Of a stretch of 64,000 nucleotides of DNA, positions 27,324 to 35,351 are shown piece after piece. Every line of letters starts with the position of its first letter. The stretch's first letter is position 1. Below the pieces are notes generated by a model, which saw only the letters and a program-made list of their open reading frames with translations, had not been told where the DNA came from and did not search any database. Both the position numbers and the translations under genes were made by a program. Where the stretch lies: contig JALOCI010000001.1 of the NCBI GenBank assembly GCA_023227835.1, positions 1 to 64,000 of the forward strand. The letters are read 5' to 3'. Source of the DNA: Bacteroidales bacterium (GTDB taxonomy: Bacteria > Bacteroidota > Bacteroidia > Bacteroidales > UBA932).

Positions 27324-28460
27324 TTACTGTTTGTATCTTTCGAGTGAAGCTTTCATTCTTGCGATGATGCTTTCATCAATGCCGGCCTCTTTGTCCTGAT
27401 TGGCTAAGGCTTTTTCTGCAACATCGATACCCATTTGAGCAGAGCTCACAGCATTGTCCTTATCTTTCATTTTGAAATAACACTCAGCAAGAGTCATCGC
27501 AATGTTCACCTGTCCGCTTACATTGTTAAATCTTGAATCTGACTTCAATCCATTCAGGTCGTCAATAACCATCTGGTATACCTGCACAGGAAGACCATCT
27601 CTTGAAACAACCATATTAATAATGCTGAAAACTGCATTTGGATCCTCTTTTTTCCACTCCTGGCAAAAAGCTAATGCTTTATCAACATTATCGGCAATAA
27701 GGGTGCTGAATTTAAGGGCGTATGCTCTGCCTTTCAATTCCGGGTGCATTGTCGGTAATGCGTTGTCAATTGTTGCAACAGCTGTTGTGTAGTCCTTCTG
27801 CTCAACGGCTTTTGCTACCTTTTCGGCCATCTCTTTGTAAGCAGCCATCATACGAGCCTCCTCTGCTTTCTCTTTCTCTACAGAAGCCTTATAAGCCTCA
27901 ATGTCAAATGTTCCGGCGAGAACCTCTTCAATGATCTTGTCAATTTCCATAGGATGGCCTATCCATGCTATTTTGCCGTCCTTAATAAGGAATGAAGCCG
28001 GAATTCCGTTCTGTCCGGCGGCTCTCATCCAGTTATTGGCCATGAATTTTTCATTCTTATCCATTGCAACATTATATCCCATCTTGTCACCCATAGATTC
28101 AACGAATTGCTGAACAGCCGGCATGACAGACTCATACGGTTTATTCTCGGTCCCTTTTTCCCAGATGTTGACGCCTATGAAGGTAGCTTTGCCTGCATAT
28201 TGTTTGGCAAGTTCTGAAATATGAGGCATGGCAGCCTTACATGGACCGCACCAGGTTGCCCAAAATTCAACTACATAAACCATGTTGTTGTCAAAGCCAT
28301 TAACCGGAGTTCCTTTAATCCAGTTAACATTAAGTTCGGGAGCGGCATCACCGATTTTAAGAGTCACGGGTGCGGATTGAGCAGAAGAAGTACTTGCGCC
28401 TGCGATAATAGAAATTGTTATTATTGATATAATAGCAAAATATTTAAAAATGGATTTCAT
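27324..28460 (-). CDS. TlpA-like thioredoxin-family protein
   Basis: 378 residues with a signal peptide (about 1-27, ending SSAQ), so periplasmic. Residues about 30-180 are a TlpA/ResA-type thioredoxin domain: EFWATWCGPCKAAMP carries the active-site CGPC pair, and the cis-Pro region is NGIPASFLIKDGKIAWIGHP. The C-terminal half (about 190-378) is helical with TPR-like character. It is a reductase or oxidase of periplasmic disulfides; the partner is unknown. It has its own promoter at 28502-28531. Confidence 0.9.
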   Translation of the reverse strand: MKSIFKYFAIISIITISIIAGASTSSAQSAPVTLKIGDAAPELNVNWIKGTPVNGFDNNMVYVVEFWATWCGPCKAAMPHISELAKQYAGKATFIGVNIWEKGTENKPYESVMPAVQQFVESMGDKMGYNVAMDKNEKFMANNWMRAAGQNGIPASFLIKDGKIAWIGHPMEIDKIIEEVLAGTFDIEAYKASVEKEKAEEARMMAAYKEMAEKVAKAVEQKDYTTAVATIDNALPTMHPELKGRAYALKFSTLIADNVDKALAFCQEWKKEDPNAVFSIINMVVSRDGLPVQVYQMVIDDLNGLKSDSRFNNVSGQVNIAMTLAECYFKMKDKDNAVSSAQMGIDVAEKALANQDKEAGIDESIIARMKASLERYKQ

Positions 28461-28501
28461 GAAAAAAATTGATTTTGTTATAATTTATTTGAAAACTATT
28501 A

Positions 28502-28531
28502 CAAATATATATTTATTTCACAATCCAGCAA
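28502..28531 (-). promoter_or_regulatory. Bacteroidota-type promoter for the TlpA-like gene
   Basis: Read on the minus strand, TTG (28531-28529) and TATATTTG (28509-28502) are separated by 19 bp. Transcription would start near 28495, about 35 bp before the start codon at 28460. Confidence 0.6.
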
Positions 28532-28587
28532 TATGGGAGTTTTCACAAATTAATGTGTCACTTTGTAGAAATAATGAAGAAGAGCGG

Positions 28588-29985
28588 TTATTTTCCAATT
28601 TGAAAAACCTTGAAGCCCATATTTCTAAGCTTAGTCGCATCTGTAATGTTGCGACCGTCAAACACGAAAGCAGGTTTTTTCATGTTGTCGTAAATTTTTT
28701 GCCAGTCATAGCCCTTAAATTCATCCCATTCTGTCAATATAGCTACGGCGTGGGCATCCTTGCAAGCCTCATAAGGATCATTTACGCTATGAAGCATTGC
28801 ACTGTTCTTGCTTTCATCTCTGGAAGCAAGATAATTAAGGTCTGTCAGCATTTGAATCTGAGACACCTTCGGGTCAAAAACGGTAATGTTTGCAGTCTCT
28901 TCAAGCAGATAATCAGCTACGTACATAGCTGCAGTCTCACGAGTGTCATTTGTATCTTTCTTGAATGCCCATCCTAAGAATGCAATCTTTTTACCGGCAA
29001 CAGTGTTGAATAAATTGGTCACAATTTTTTCAGCAAAACGTCTCTTCTGATAATTATTAATATCAATCACTCCTTGCCAGTATTCGGCAACCTCATTCAA
29101 TCCAAGTGATTTACAGATGTAGACGAGGTTGAGGATATCCTTTTGGAAACAAGAACCGCCAAATCCGACAGAAGCCTTGAGGAACTTTGATCCTATCCTC
29201 GAGTCCGCACCTATAGCACCGGCCACCTCGTCTACATCGGCCTCGGTCATCTCACACAAAGCACTGATTGAGTTGATGGAAGAAACTCTTTGCGCAAGAA
29301 AAGCGTTTGCTGTCAATTTCGACAGTTCAGAAGACCAAAGATTAGTTCTCAAAATTCTCTCTGAAGGAAGCCAGTGCTCATAAATGGATGCAAGAGCATC
29401 AATAGCCTCACGGCCTTCAGGAGTGGAGTGGTCGCCGCCGATAAGGACTCTGTCCGCATTCTGAAGATCGGCAATAGCGGTCCCTTCTGCAAGGAATTCC
29501 GGATTGGAAAGAATCTGAAAATTAATGTGTTTTCCACAGTTCTCCATTATAGTTCTTATGGTTTGCGCCGTTCTCACCGGAAGTGTCGATTTCTCGACAA
29601 TAATCTTGTCCTCAGTGGCAACATCGGCAATTTGCCTTGCGCAAAGCTCCACATATTTCAGGTCGGCGGCCATTCCCTTGCCCTTGCCGTAAGTCTTTGT
29701 AGGAGTATTCACAGAAATAAAAATCATTTCAGCCTCCCTGATACTCTTTTCAACATTTGTCGAAAAAAAGAGATTTCTGTTTCGGGCACCTGCCACAACA
29801 TCTTTCAACCCAGGTTCATAAACCGGAAGCTCATCGAGATTGGCGCTATTCCATCTTGCAATCCTTTCAGGATTCACATCAACCACGGTAACCTTGATTT
29901 CTGGGCATTTTGACGCAATCACAGCCATGGTCGGCCCACCTACATACCCGGCTCCTATACAGCAAATCTTTGATATCTTTTTCAT
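28588..29985 (-). CDS. ugd: UDP-glucose 6-dehydrogenase
   Basis: Oxidises UDP-glucose twice with NAD to UDP-glucuronate, a precursor for surface polysaccharides. 465 residues with the family's three parts: NAD-binding Rossmann domain (CCIGAGYVGGPTMAVI), a central dimerisation helix, and a UDP-binding domain. The catalytic cysteine is in VGFGGSCFQKDIL, and the catalytic Lys region is LSNPEFLAEGTA/SKLTANAFLAQR. The length and motifs fit the animal-type UGDH branch found in Bacteroidota rather than the 390-residue bacterial type. It is unrelated by position to the second dehydrogenase at 51594-52889. Confidence 0.95.
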   Translation of the reverse strand: MKKISKICCIGAGYVGGPTMAVIASKCPEIKVTVVDVNPERIARWNSANLDELPVYEPGLKDVVAGARNRNLFFSTNVEKSIREAEMIFISVNTPTKTYGKGKGMAADLKYVELCARQIADVATEDKIIVEKSTLPVRTAQTIRTIMENCGKHINFQILSNPEFLAEGTAIADLQNADRVLIGGDHSTPEGREAIDALASIYEHWLPSERILRTNLWSSELSKLTANAFLAQRVSSINSISALCEMTEADVDEVAGAIGADSRIGSKFLKASVGFGGSCFQKDILNLVYICKSLGLNEVAEYWQGVIDINNYQKRRFAEKIVTNLFNTVAGKKIAFLGWAFKKDTNDTRETAAMYVADYLLEETANITVFDPKVSQIQMLTDLNYLASRDESKNSAMLHSVNDPYEACKDAHAVAILTEWDEFKGYDWQKIYDNMKKPAFVFDGRNITDATKLRNMGFKVFQIGK

Positions 29986-30195
29986 TACGGTATTTCCTAA
30001 TTTGAAATTCAGCTATAAAAATAGGTAAAATGCAGGACCTAGGCAACGTAACCTTACCGAAGTTTTGGCAAGTGTCAGAATAATAGGGTGTTGGATGTGC
30101 GATTTTTTATGAAAAAATAATTTGCTGTAGAATAATAATGAAAAGTCAAATGTAATAATCATATTGTCAGGTAAATGTCAAAAAATATGGCAAGG

Positions 30196-30226
30196 TTGTA
30201 TTGTCAATGATTATTTTTTAAATTTG
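30196..30226 (+). promoter_or_regulatory. Promoter of the first lasso precursor gene
   Basis: TTG at 30196-30198 and TAAATTTG at 30219-30226, spacer 20 bp, match the Bacteroidota consensus. Transcription would start near 30233, giving a 5' leader of about 22 nt before the ATG at 30255. Confidence 0.65.
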
Positions 30227-30254
30227 TTGGAATATAAGTATTAAAAATTTATTA

Positions 30255-30377
30255 ATGAAAGACAGTACCGAAAAACAGAAGTGGGAACAGCCTGTTATTA
30301 TTGATTTGAATATCGGGAAAACTGAAAAAGATTTTACCGGGACTGAAACAACCCATGTATTTGGGCCGGCAAGTTAA
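30255..30377 (+). CDS. Predicted lasso peptide precursor A1
   Basis: 40 residues, missed by size cut-offs. It aligns without gaps with the precursors at 32187 and 32410. The leader (1-24) has the W-x-x-P motif at W10/P13, followed by VIIDLNI, equivalent to the Y-x-x-P RRE-binding motif of known lasso leaders, and Thr23 at position -2. The predicted core is KDFTGTETTHVFGPAS (16 residues): Lys1, Glu7 as ring acceptor, C-terminal Ser. No Gly-1 core with an acid at 7-9 exists in this peptide, so Lys1 is the best reading. It has its own promoter and is separated from the other precursors by a FISUMP lipoprotein gene. A weak hairpin (about 30384-30399) follows. What supports the call is the cyclase, B1, B2 and exporter downstream; the product itself is unproven. 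Confidence 0.8.
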   Translation: MKDSTEKQKWEQPVIIDLNIGKTEKDFTGTETTHVFGPAS

Positions 30378-30454
30378 TTGGAGTGCGGACCTTGTCGCAA
30401 TAACCTTATTTAATAAATGCTATAGATAATGGCCCAAAATTCAAACAGATGCCA

Positions 30455-30471
30455 AAAACTTTGGCAAGGTC
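30455..30471 (+). repeat. Copy 1 of the AAAACTTTGGCAAGGTC motif
   Basis: A 17-bp motif also found at 50166-50182 and 51578-51594. Here it is part of a 7-bp inverted repeat (TGCCAAA and TTTGGCA, 30450-30466), and its TTTG serves as the -33 element of the promoter below. Confidence 0.7.
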
Positions 30472-30492
30472 ATATTCTTTTTAATACATTTG
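30460..30492 (+). promoter_or_regulatory. Promoter of FISUMP gene 1
   Basis: TTTG at 30460-30463, 21-bp spacer, TACATTTG at 30485-30492. The transcript would begin near the start of the conserved leader at 30497. Confidence 0.6.
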
Positions 30493-30496
30493 TGAT

Positions 30497-30552
30497 GTGA
30501 AAATTGATGGTGTAGGTTCCATATCACCAAAAATCAATAAATACTCAATAAA
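30497..30552 (+). promoter_or_regulatory. Conserved 5' leader, copy 1
   Basis: About 56 bp between the -7 box and the ATG, nearly identical to 43504-43559 and 46911-46967 (GTGAAAATTGATG, then GTAGGTTCCATATCACC). It can be read as a GTG-started 21-codon frame (VKIDGVGSISPKINK...) whose TAA overlaps the ATG region of the main gene. Copy 2 has Asp instead of the first Gly and breaks a possible GGTG/CACC hairpin, so conservation is at the sequence rather than the structure level. Confidence 0.6.
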
Positions 30553-32067
30553 ATGTCGCTAACAATAAAAAACCTGGCAAGGTCACTTGCCGTGTTGATG
30601 ATTATACCACTCGCTTGCAGTGAAGATAATTCTAACAGAAATCCAGAACAGAACAGTATTTCGCAGATGATTAAGGTGTCAGGGGAGGATGCTGATGCTG
30701 CCACCAAAACAACCTTGAACGGAGTTGCAACATCATGGGTTGCAGAGAGCGATAAAGTGGGTATTTACTCTCCGGATGCCCGCACTTCAACCGGAGGTGG
30801 TGGCATTGTGTTGCAAAACGCTCAGTTTACAGCAGCAAGCAGTGCAAAAAAATCAGCCTTCAACGGAACCATGTATTGGGGGCAAGCAAACACCACACAC
30901 ACATTCTATGCATATTACCCATACACCGAAGGCAGTGCTGACGCCACAGCCGTCCCTGTAGCCATGCCGACATCCCAGACACAATCCGAAAAAAACAACA
31001 CCGCACATATCAGTGCACTAGATTTTCTGGTTGCTACTCCGGTTTCTGTCACCTCTCCGGATAATACGGATGCGGTTGCGAATGAGGTAGATTTAAAATT
31101 CAAGCACCTTTTTACCATTATTGAGTTTCAGATAAAAGGGACAGGAACACTAAAGGCAGTCAGATTGCTGACAAACGCAACCCTCTCATTCAGCAGCGGC
31201 ACTATAGATATTACACAATCCACCCCGGCAGCCGGCACGGCCTTTGCCTTTGCCGGCCAGACAGGGACATCAGGCGAGGTCACAACAACACTTACGACCG
31301 CCGCCACCCTTACATCAACTAACTCCGACACAAAAGTCTACATGGTTGTCAATCCGTGCGCCCCTACCGGAAATTGCCTTATAGGGCTTTCGGCGGATGG
31401 AACCACATGGCAGTATATTTACAAGACTGCACCTGCCAGCGGATTCAAGCGAGGCATAAAGTATGTGGTTTCGGTAGATGCAAGCTTAGTTGATTTCTAC
31501 ACAGTTACCGGTGGTGCCGGCGGAATATGGATGGATCGGAATATTGGAGCGTCTCAGGTTGCAACAGCAATTAAGGACGATAAGTCCTATGGTTATTACT
31601 ATCAATGGGGCAGGGGAACTGACGGGCATCAGTTACTTACAAGTCTGAATCAGCCGGGACCTGCCGGTGACACCGACACCCCCGGCAGCTATTTCCTGAC
31701 CAACGATACTGATCCTCGTGACTGGCGCAATCCTCAGAATGCCAATCTGTGGCAAGGAGTGGATGGAATCAATAACCCATGTCCGGCAGGATTTAGAATA
31801 CCAACATACGCAGATTTGGACAATGAACGCCGTACATGGGCAACAAGTAACGCGGAAGGAGCTTTCTTGAGTTCACTTAAGCTTCCTCAGGCTGGCTTAC
31901 GTTACCATCGGGATGGTTCGATTGTTGACTATATTACCTCGGGTTACTATTGGTCAAATGATGCATATGAGACAAAATCAACTGCTCTGTTTTTTGATAC
32001 TTCATCAAGCAATATGATGCTTAGCTATAGATCAATGGGATATTCTGTCCGCTGTATCAAAAACTAA
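30553..32067 (+). CDS. Fimbrillin-like/FISUMP lipoprotein 1
   Basis: 504 residues. Lipoprotein signal with lipobox IPLAC (about residue 23). Residues about 38-315 resemble the fimbrillin-like families of Bacteroidales (SGEDADAATKTTLNGVATSW, HTFYAYYPYTEGSA, HLFTIIEFQIKGTG). The C-terminal about 180 residues are a FISUMP domain (TIGR02145): WMDRNIGASQVAT, YGYYYQWGRGTDGHQ, NNPCPAGFRIPT, GYYWSN and the final YSVRCIKN. Probably a surface-exposed adhesin or pilus-tip-like subunit. It lies between lasso precursors A1 and A2 and is closely related to the genes at 43560 and 45317. Why it is in the lasso cluster is unknown. Confidence 0.85.
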   Translation: MSLTIKNLARSLAVLMIIPLACSEDNSNRNPEQNSISQMIKVSGEDADAATKTTLNGVATSWVAESDKVGIYSPDARTSTGGGGIVLQNAQFTAASSAKKSAFNGTMYWGQANTTHTFYAYYPYTEGSADATAVPVAMPTSQTQSEKNNTAHISALDFLVATPVSVTSPDNTDAVANEVDLKFKHLFTIIEFQIKGTGTLKAVRLLTNATLSFSSGTIDITQSTPAAGTAFAFAGQTGTSGEVTTTLTTAATLTSTNSDTKVYMVVNPCAPTGNCLIGLSADGTTWQYIYKTAPASGFKRGIKYVVSVDASLVDFYTVTGGAGGIWMDRNIGASQVATAIKDDKSYGYYYQWGRGTDGHQLLTSLNQPGPAGDTDTPGSYFLTNDTDPRDWRNPQNANLWQGVDGINNPCPAGFRIPTYADLDNERRTWATSNAEGAFLSSLKLPQAGLRYHRDGSIVDYITSGYYWSNDAYETKSTALFFDTSSSNMMLSYRSMGYSVRCIKN

Positions 32068-32186
32068 AACTTTTGTAATGCTGTTTTTTTTTTCTATTTT
32101 TGTTAAGAGAGTTGGCTTTGCAGCCAAACCACTCCACGCAAACAAAACTTAACCCCACAGCTTAACCCGAATATTTGTATAGTATT

Positions 32187-32318
32187 ATGGAAAACGAAAT
32201 TACAAAAAGACCATGGGAGACTCCAATGGTAATGGATTTAGATATTAATATGTCTTCAAAATCTATATCTTCTCCAGTTGAATCCAAATTTCCTGGTACT
32301 CCTGCCGGACCATCTTAG
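32187..32318 (+). CDS. Predicted lasso peptide precursor A2
   Basis: 43 residues. The leader (1-24) has W10 and P13 (PWETPMVMDLDIN) and Ser23 at -2, in register with A1 and A3. The predicted core is KSISSPVESKFPGTPAGPS (19 residues): Lys1, Glu8 for the isopeptide bond, C-terminal Ser. Bulky residues that could act as plugs are Lys10, Phe11. Ser at -2 is less common than Thr but is tolerated by known B2 proteases to varying degrees. It starts 119 bp after the FISUMP gene and 91 bp before A3. I see no perfect promoter; an AATATTTG box is at 32171-32178. Confidence comes from the gapless three-way alignment and the enzymes downstream. Confidence 0.78.
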   Translation: MENEITKRPWETPMVMDLDINMSSKSISSPVESKFPGTPAGPS

Positions 32319-32409
32319 TATATTGTTATCTATATTCCACTCTTGCGGAACAGGTAAATTGCGGGTTTCAGAGTTAAGAAACATTTACTTTATCCAAAGA
32401 TTGAATAAT

Positions 32410-32538
32410 ATGGAAAAAGAGGAAACAATTAAAAAACAGTGGGCAACCCCTTGCCTTGCAGATATGGATGTTGATAATACCTCCAAGGATGTTGATACTA
32501 AAGAAGCAGGTAGTACCTTTGCCCCTAGCCCTAGCTAA
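32410..32538 (+). CDS. Predicted lasso peptide precursor A3
   Basis: 42 residues. The leader (1-25) has W11 and P14 (QWATPCLADMDVD) and Thr24 at -2. The predicted core is KDVDTKEAGSTFAPSPS (17 residues): Lys1, Glu7, C-terminal Ser. The open frame can be extended upstream to 32278, but the extension overlaps A2 and aligns with nothing, so the ATG at 32410 is chosen. Asp2 and Asp4 are too close to residue 1 to close a lasso ring, leaving Glu7. It is the precursor nearest to the cyclase gene and is followed by a hairpin at 32585-32618. Confidence 0.8.
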   Translation: MEKEETIKKQWATPCLADMDVDNTSKDVDTKEAGSTFAPSPS

Positions 32539-32584
32539 ATTCTTTATATAAGATTGTAAAGGAATTTTTTTTACTAATAACAAT

Positions 32585-32618
32585 CCAATTATCTATATAT
32601 TCTGTTTTTGATAATTGG
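32585..32618 (+). terminator. Hairpin between precursors and biosynthetic genes
   Basis: A perfect 9-bp stem (CCAATTATC with GATAATTGG) with a 16-nt loop, followed by a TTCATCTTTTG stretch. It could be a partial terminator that leaves precursor transcripts in excess over enzyme transcripts, a common arrangement in RiPP operons. The stem is AT-rich, so stopping would be weak. Confidence 0.5.
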
Positions 32619-32665
32619 TTCATCTTTTGTTCACTCCATATTGATGTAAAAGTCATAGCCATTAA

Positions 32666-34519
32666 ATGAGTTATATATACGGTATTGTCAACATAAGCGG
32701 TAAGAACATTGATAATGAATATTCTGAAGCTTTGTCTAGGGCTTTTTATAATGTTGACTTTGAGAGCAACACTCTGTACGATAATTTTTTTTTCTGCGGA
32801 TTTGCTTATAGAAAAGAACGAAAATGCCGGGCCGGTATTTTTAATGATCATACAGTTACAGTAATAGCAGATGTCCGTATTTACAATTCTGAAGCTTTAA
32901 AAAAAATATTTGATTTCACTGCCCCGGAGGAGGCTATAGCCAAGGCATACATTAAATGGGGTGTTGATTGTGGTAAATACATCAATGGCGATTTCGCCGC
33001 CGTTATCGTAGACAAAAAAGAGAAAAAGGTCCATCTTGTCAGGGATCACATCGGGGCTCGTCCTTTAGCATATTGTTTGTCAGATTCATATTTAATATTT
33101 TCTTCGGATGAGTTTGGTATTGTCAAATCAGGCTTTTTGTCTGTTTCACTCTCGGAGGGAGAACTTATAAGGCAATTTTTTCGGTCGAAAAGGGAGGATT
33201 ATGAGCAGACAATTTTTAAGGAAATCAAAAAAGTCTTACCGGGAAGCACATTAACCTTTTCACAGGTTGGGGTGAGAAATTATCAGTTAAGGGTTTCTAA
33301 GCATACATATTGGGATCCGTCAACAATCGTTAAAAATAAGTGTCTGACTTATGAGGAGGCAGTAGCCAGATTACGAGAATTACTCATAAATGCTGTGAAG
33401 AGTAGAATGGAAGATTGTCCTACTGCTCTGCATGTCAGCGGTGGTATAGATTCAACAGGTATTGCATCTGTTGTGGCAGACCTCTCGGAGGACAAAAGCA
33501 TTTTAACAGGCTATTCTTATGCTCCGGAGCAATCCGACTATACAATAACCGGTATCAACGAGAAGGAGTTTATCACAGAGTTTGTGAAGGACAAAGGAGT
33601 AAAGGTTAAATATCAGAGATATAATGGGGAAGAGGTTCTGATGAATGCGATTATTCCTGAATTTGGAATACAGCATATAGAGCATCCTCTGATGAAAAAG
33701 GCTGCACAAGACAATGCTGAAATAGTTTTCAGCGGGTGGGGAGGAGATGAGTTCCTTTCACTTAGCACAAGAGGAACAGTTAATCATCTTTTTTTTACGT
33801 TTAAATGGTGGAAATTGTTTGAATATGCAAAAAAAACCGGATTTAAAACTGTCATACTAAAAATCTTTGGTGAGGTTATGCCGCTTATAATCCCATTTGG
33901 ATTGGTAAACCCATATAAACTTCAACGCATGGATTGGAAGGTGCTGAAAGTTTTCAGAACAGACTTTTTACTCAGGAATTTTAAGAGCATTGCCTTCAAA
34001 AGAAAACGAAACACTTTTGGGTATGGCAGAAGAACTCGTTTTGTTGTCAATCTTTTAGAAAACAGACATTTGGCGCGGAGGATGGATTGTATGGCAATAA
34101 ACGGAGAAAAGTATGGGCTTGAATACAGATATCCATTATTAGATAAAGAGTTGCTTGAATTTTGGTTCAGTATCCCTATTAAGTATACATATAAGGATTT
34201 TACGCCACGTCTGCTATATAGGGATATCATGAAAGGAATAATGGCAGATAAGATTAGAAACAGAAAAGAGAAAAGTGATAATGTGTTTGAAACTTTTGTA
34301 ACCAAAAATAAAAAGGAAAACATAAGCGTCTTTATTGATTACTTTAAATCAATAAAGGAAGAGGACCATCTTCCATATTTCAATACTGAATATTTAAAAG
34401 AGTTAATAGAAAAATTACGCATTGATAAGAGTATGAGGAGTATAAATGATTTTATTTATATAATCACTTATCTGCGCCTTGTCAACCTTACCAAAAAATA
34501 TAATGTTAAACCGAGTTAA
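32666..34519 (+). CDS. Lasso peptide cyclase (asparagine-synthetase-like, C protein)
   Basis: Adenylates the ring Asp/Glu side chain with ATP and forms the isopeptide bond to the core N-terminus. 617 residues. The N-terminal about 220 residues are a glutaminase-like domain that lacks the catalytic Cys2 (starts MSYIYG), as in lasso cyclases rather than AsnB. The C-terminal synthetase domain has the ATP pyrophosphatase loop SGGIDST (258-264) and FSGWGGDEF, both conserved in McjC-type enzymes. The basic C-terminal part (RTRFVVNLLENRHLARRMDC, YRYPLLDKELLEFW) is typical too. First enzyme gene after the precursors; the kinase gene follows 6 bp downstream. Confident as a lasso-type cyclase because of B1, B2 and precursors in the cluster. 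Confidence 0.92.
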   Translation: MSYIYGIVNISGKNIDNEYSEALSRAFYNVDFESNTLYDNFFFCGFAYRKERKCRAGIFNDHTVTVIADVRIYNSEALKKIFDFTAPEEAIAKAYIKWGVDCGKYINGDFAAVIVDKKEKKVHLVRDHIGARPLAYCLSDSYLIFSSDEFGIVKSGFLSVSLSEGELIRQFFRSKREDYEQTIFKEIKKVLPGSTLTFSQVGVRNYQLRVSKHTYWDPSTIVKNKCLTYEEAVARLRELLINAVKSRMEDCPTALHVSGGIDSTGIASVVADLSEDKSILTGYSYAPEQSDYTITGINEKEFITEFVKDKGVKVKYQRYNGEEVLMNAIIPEFGIQHIEHPLMKKAAQDNAEIVFSGWGGDEFLSLSTRGTVNHLFFTFKWWKLFEYAKKTGFKTVILKIFGEVMPLIIPFGLVNPYKLQRMDWKVLKVFRTDFLLRNFKSIAFKRKRNTFGYGRRTRFVVNLLENRHLARRMDCMAINGEKYGLEYRYPLLDKELLEFWFSIPIKYTYKDFTPRLLYRDIMKGIMADKIRNRKEKSDNVFETFVTKNKKENISVFIDYFKSIKEEDHLPYFNTEYLKELIEKLRIDKSMRSINDFIYIITYLRLVNLTKKYNVKPS

Positions 34520-34525
34520 AGCTAT

Positions 34526-35350
34526 ATGAATTTACAATCCCCGATTGAGTCGCTGGACATAGTTCTGGATGAAGAGTTGCAATTCTCTTCCGAGCCGTTA
34601 TATGCCACACCCAGATTAAAAATAAACGAAACTGATTTTGAGATAACCATTGAAGGTGTTGCAAAATTCGGTGTAAAAAACGGGAGAACAGTGTCAGTAT
34701 TACCACATCAGGATGCAGACGAGGCCTCTGTGCAACTCTTCCTGAATGGTTCTGTATTAGGAGCATTGCTTCATCAAAGAGGGGTACTTCCTTTACATGG
34801 CTCCTCATTTGTCTTAAACGGCAAAGGGATAATTATATGCGGATGCTCGGGAGTAGGGAAGTCATCTGTAACAGCAGCATTTTGCAAGAGAGGAGCCTCT
34901 TTCATCAATGATGATATAACCCCTGTAGTTGCTGAAGAGTCGGGAATAACAAAGATTATACCCATAAAAACTCAGATTAAGTTATGGAATGACACACTTA
35001 AAGCCTTTGGAATAGAGGAGGACGGACTTTCTAGGATAAGACCGTCATTAAAGAAATACTATCTTCCCTGGGAAAAATATAACGGGTTTCAAAGACTAAA
35101 CAAAATTATTATTCTGAGAACTTATGAGAAGAGGCATTATGAGGCGGAAGAGCTCAAGGGTATGGCAAAATACAATGCGTTAAGAAGGAATATATACAGA
35201 AAACTATACTTACGCGGGATGCCTGAGACTGCAAGGAATATATTCAAACATCTTCTCAAAATAGCAGAAGACATTGATGTTATTGTTGTGTCACGTCCAA
35301 AGATCTCAGATATAAATGCAACAATGGAGTTTATCCTTAAACAACTATAA
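34526..35350 (+). CDS. HPr-kinase-like lasso peptide kinase
   Basis: 274 residues. The middle carries RGVLPLHGSSFVLNGKGIII followed by the P-loop GCSGVGKS (106-113) and FINDDITPV, the pattern of the HprK-related kinases of lasso clusters (paeninodin-type, PadeK/ThcoK), which phosphorylate the C-terminal Ser of the precursor or product. True HPr kinases of the PTS system are larger and carry a different N-terminal domain. All three precursors here end in Ser, which fits. It sits directly between the cyclase and the sulfotransferase, 6 bp after the former and 1 bp before the latter. Confidence 0.85.
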   Translation: MNLQSPIESLDIVLDEELQFSSEPLYATPRLKINETDFEITIEGVAKFGVKNGRTVSVLPHQDADEASVQLFLNGSVLGALLHQRGVLPLHGSSFVLNGKGIIICGCSGVGKSSVTAAFCKRGASFINDDITPVVAEESGITKIIPIKTQIKLWNDTLKAFGIEEDGLSRIRPSLKKYYLPWEKYNGFQRLNKIIILRTYEKRHYEAEELKGMAKYNALRRNIYRKLYLRGMPETARNIFKHLLKIAEDIDVIVVSRPKISDINATMEFILKQL

Positions 35351-35351
35351 A

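Noticed and set aside
32112..32127. Terminator after FISUMP gene 1 (TTGGCT/AGCCAA)
   Set aside because: Only 6 bp and no T run behind it; the T run lies in front, so stopping is unlikely.
32278..32538. Longer 86-residue start for precursor A3
   Set aside because: The extension overlaps A2, has no similarity to the other precursors and breaks the leader-length match.
32666..34519. Housekeeping asparagine synthetase (AsnB)
   Set aside because: The catalytic Cys2 is missing, and lasso B1, B2 and precursor genes are adjacent.
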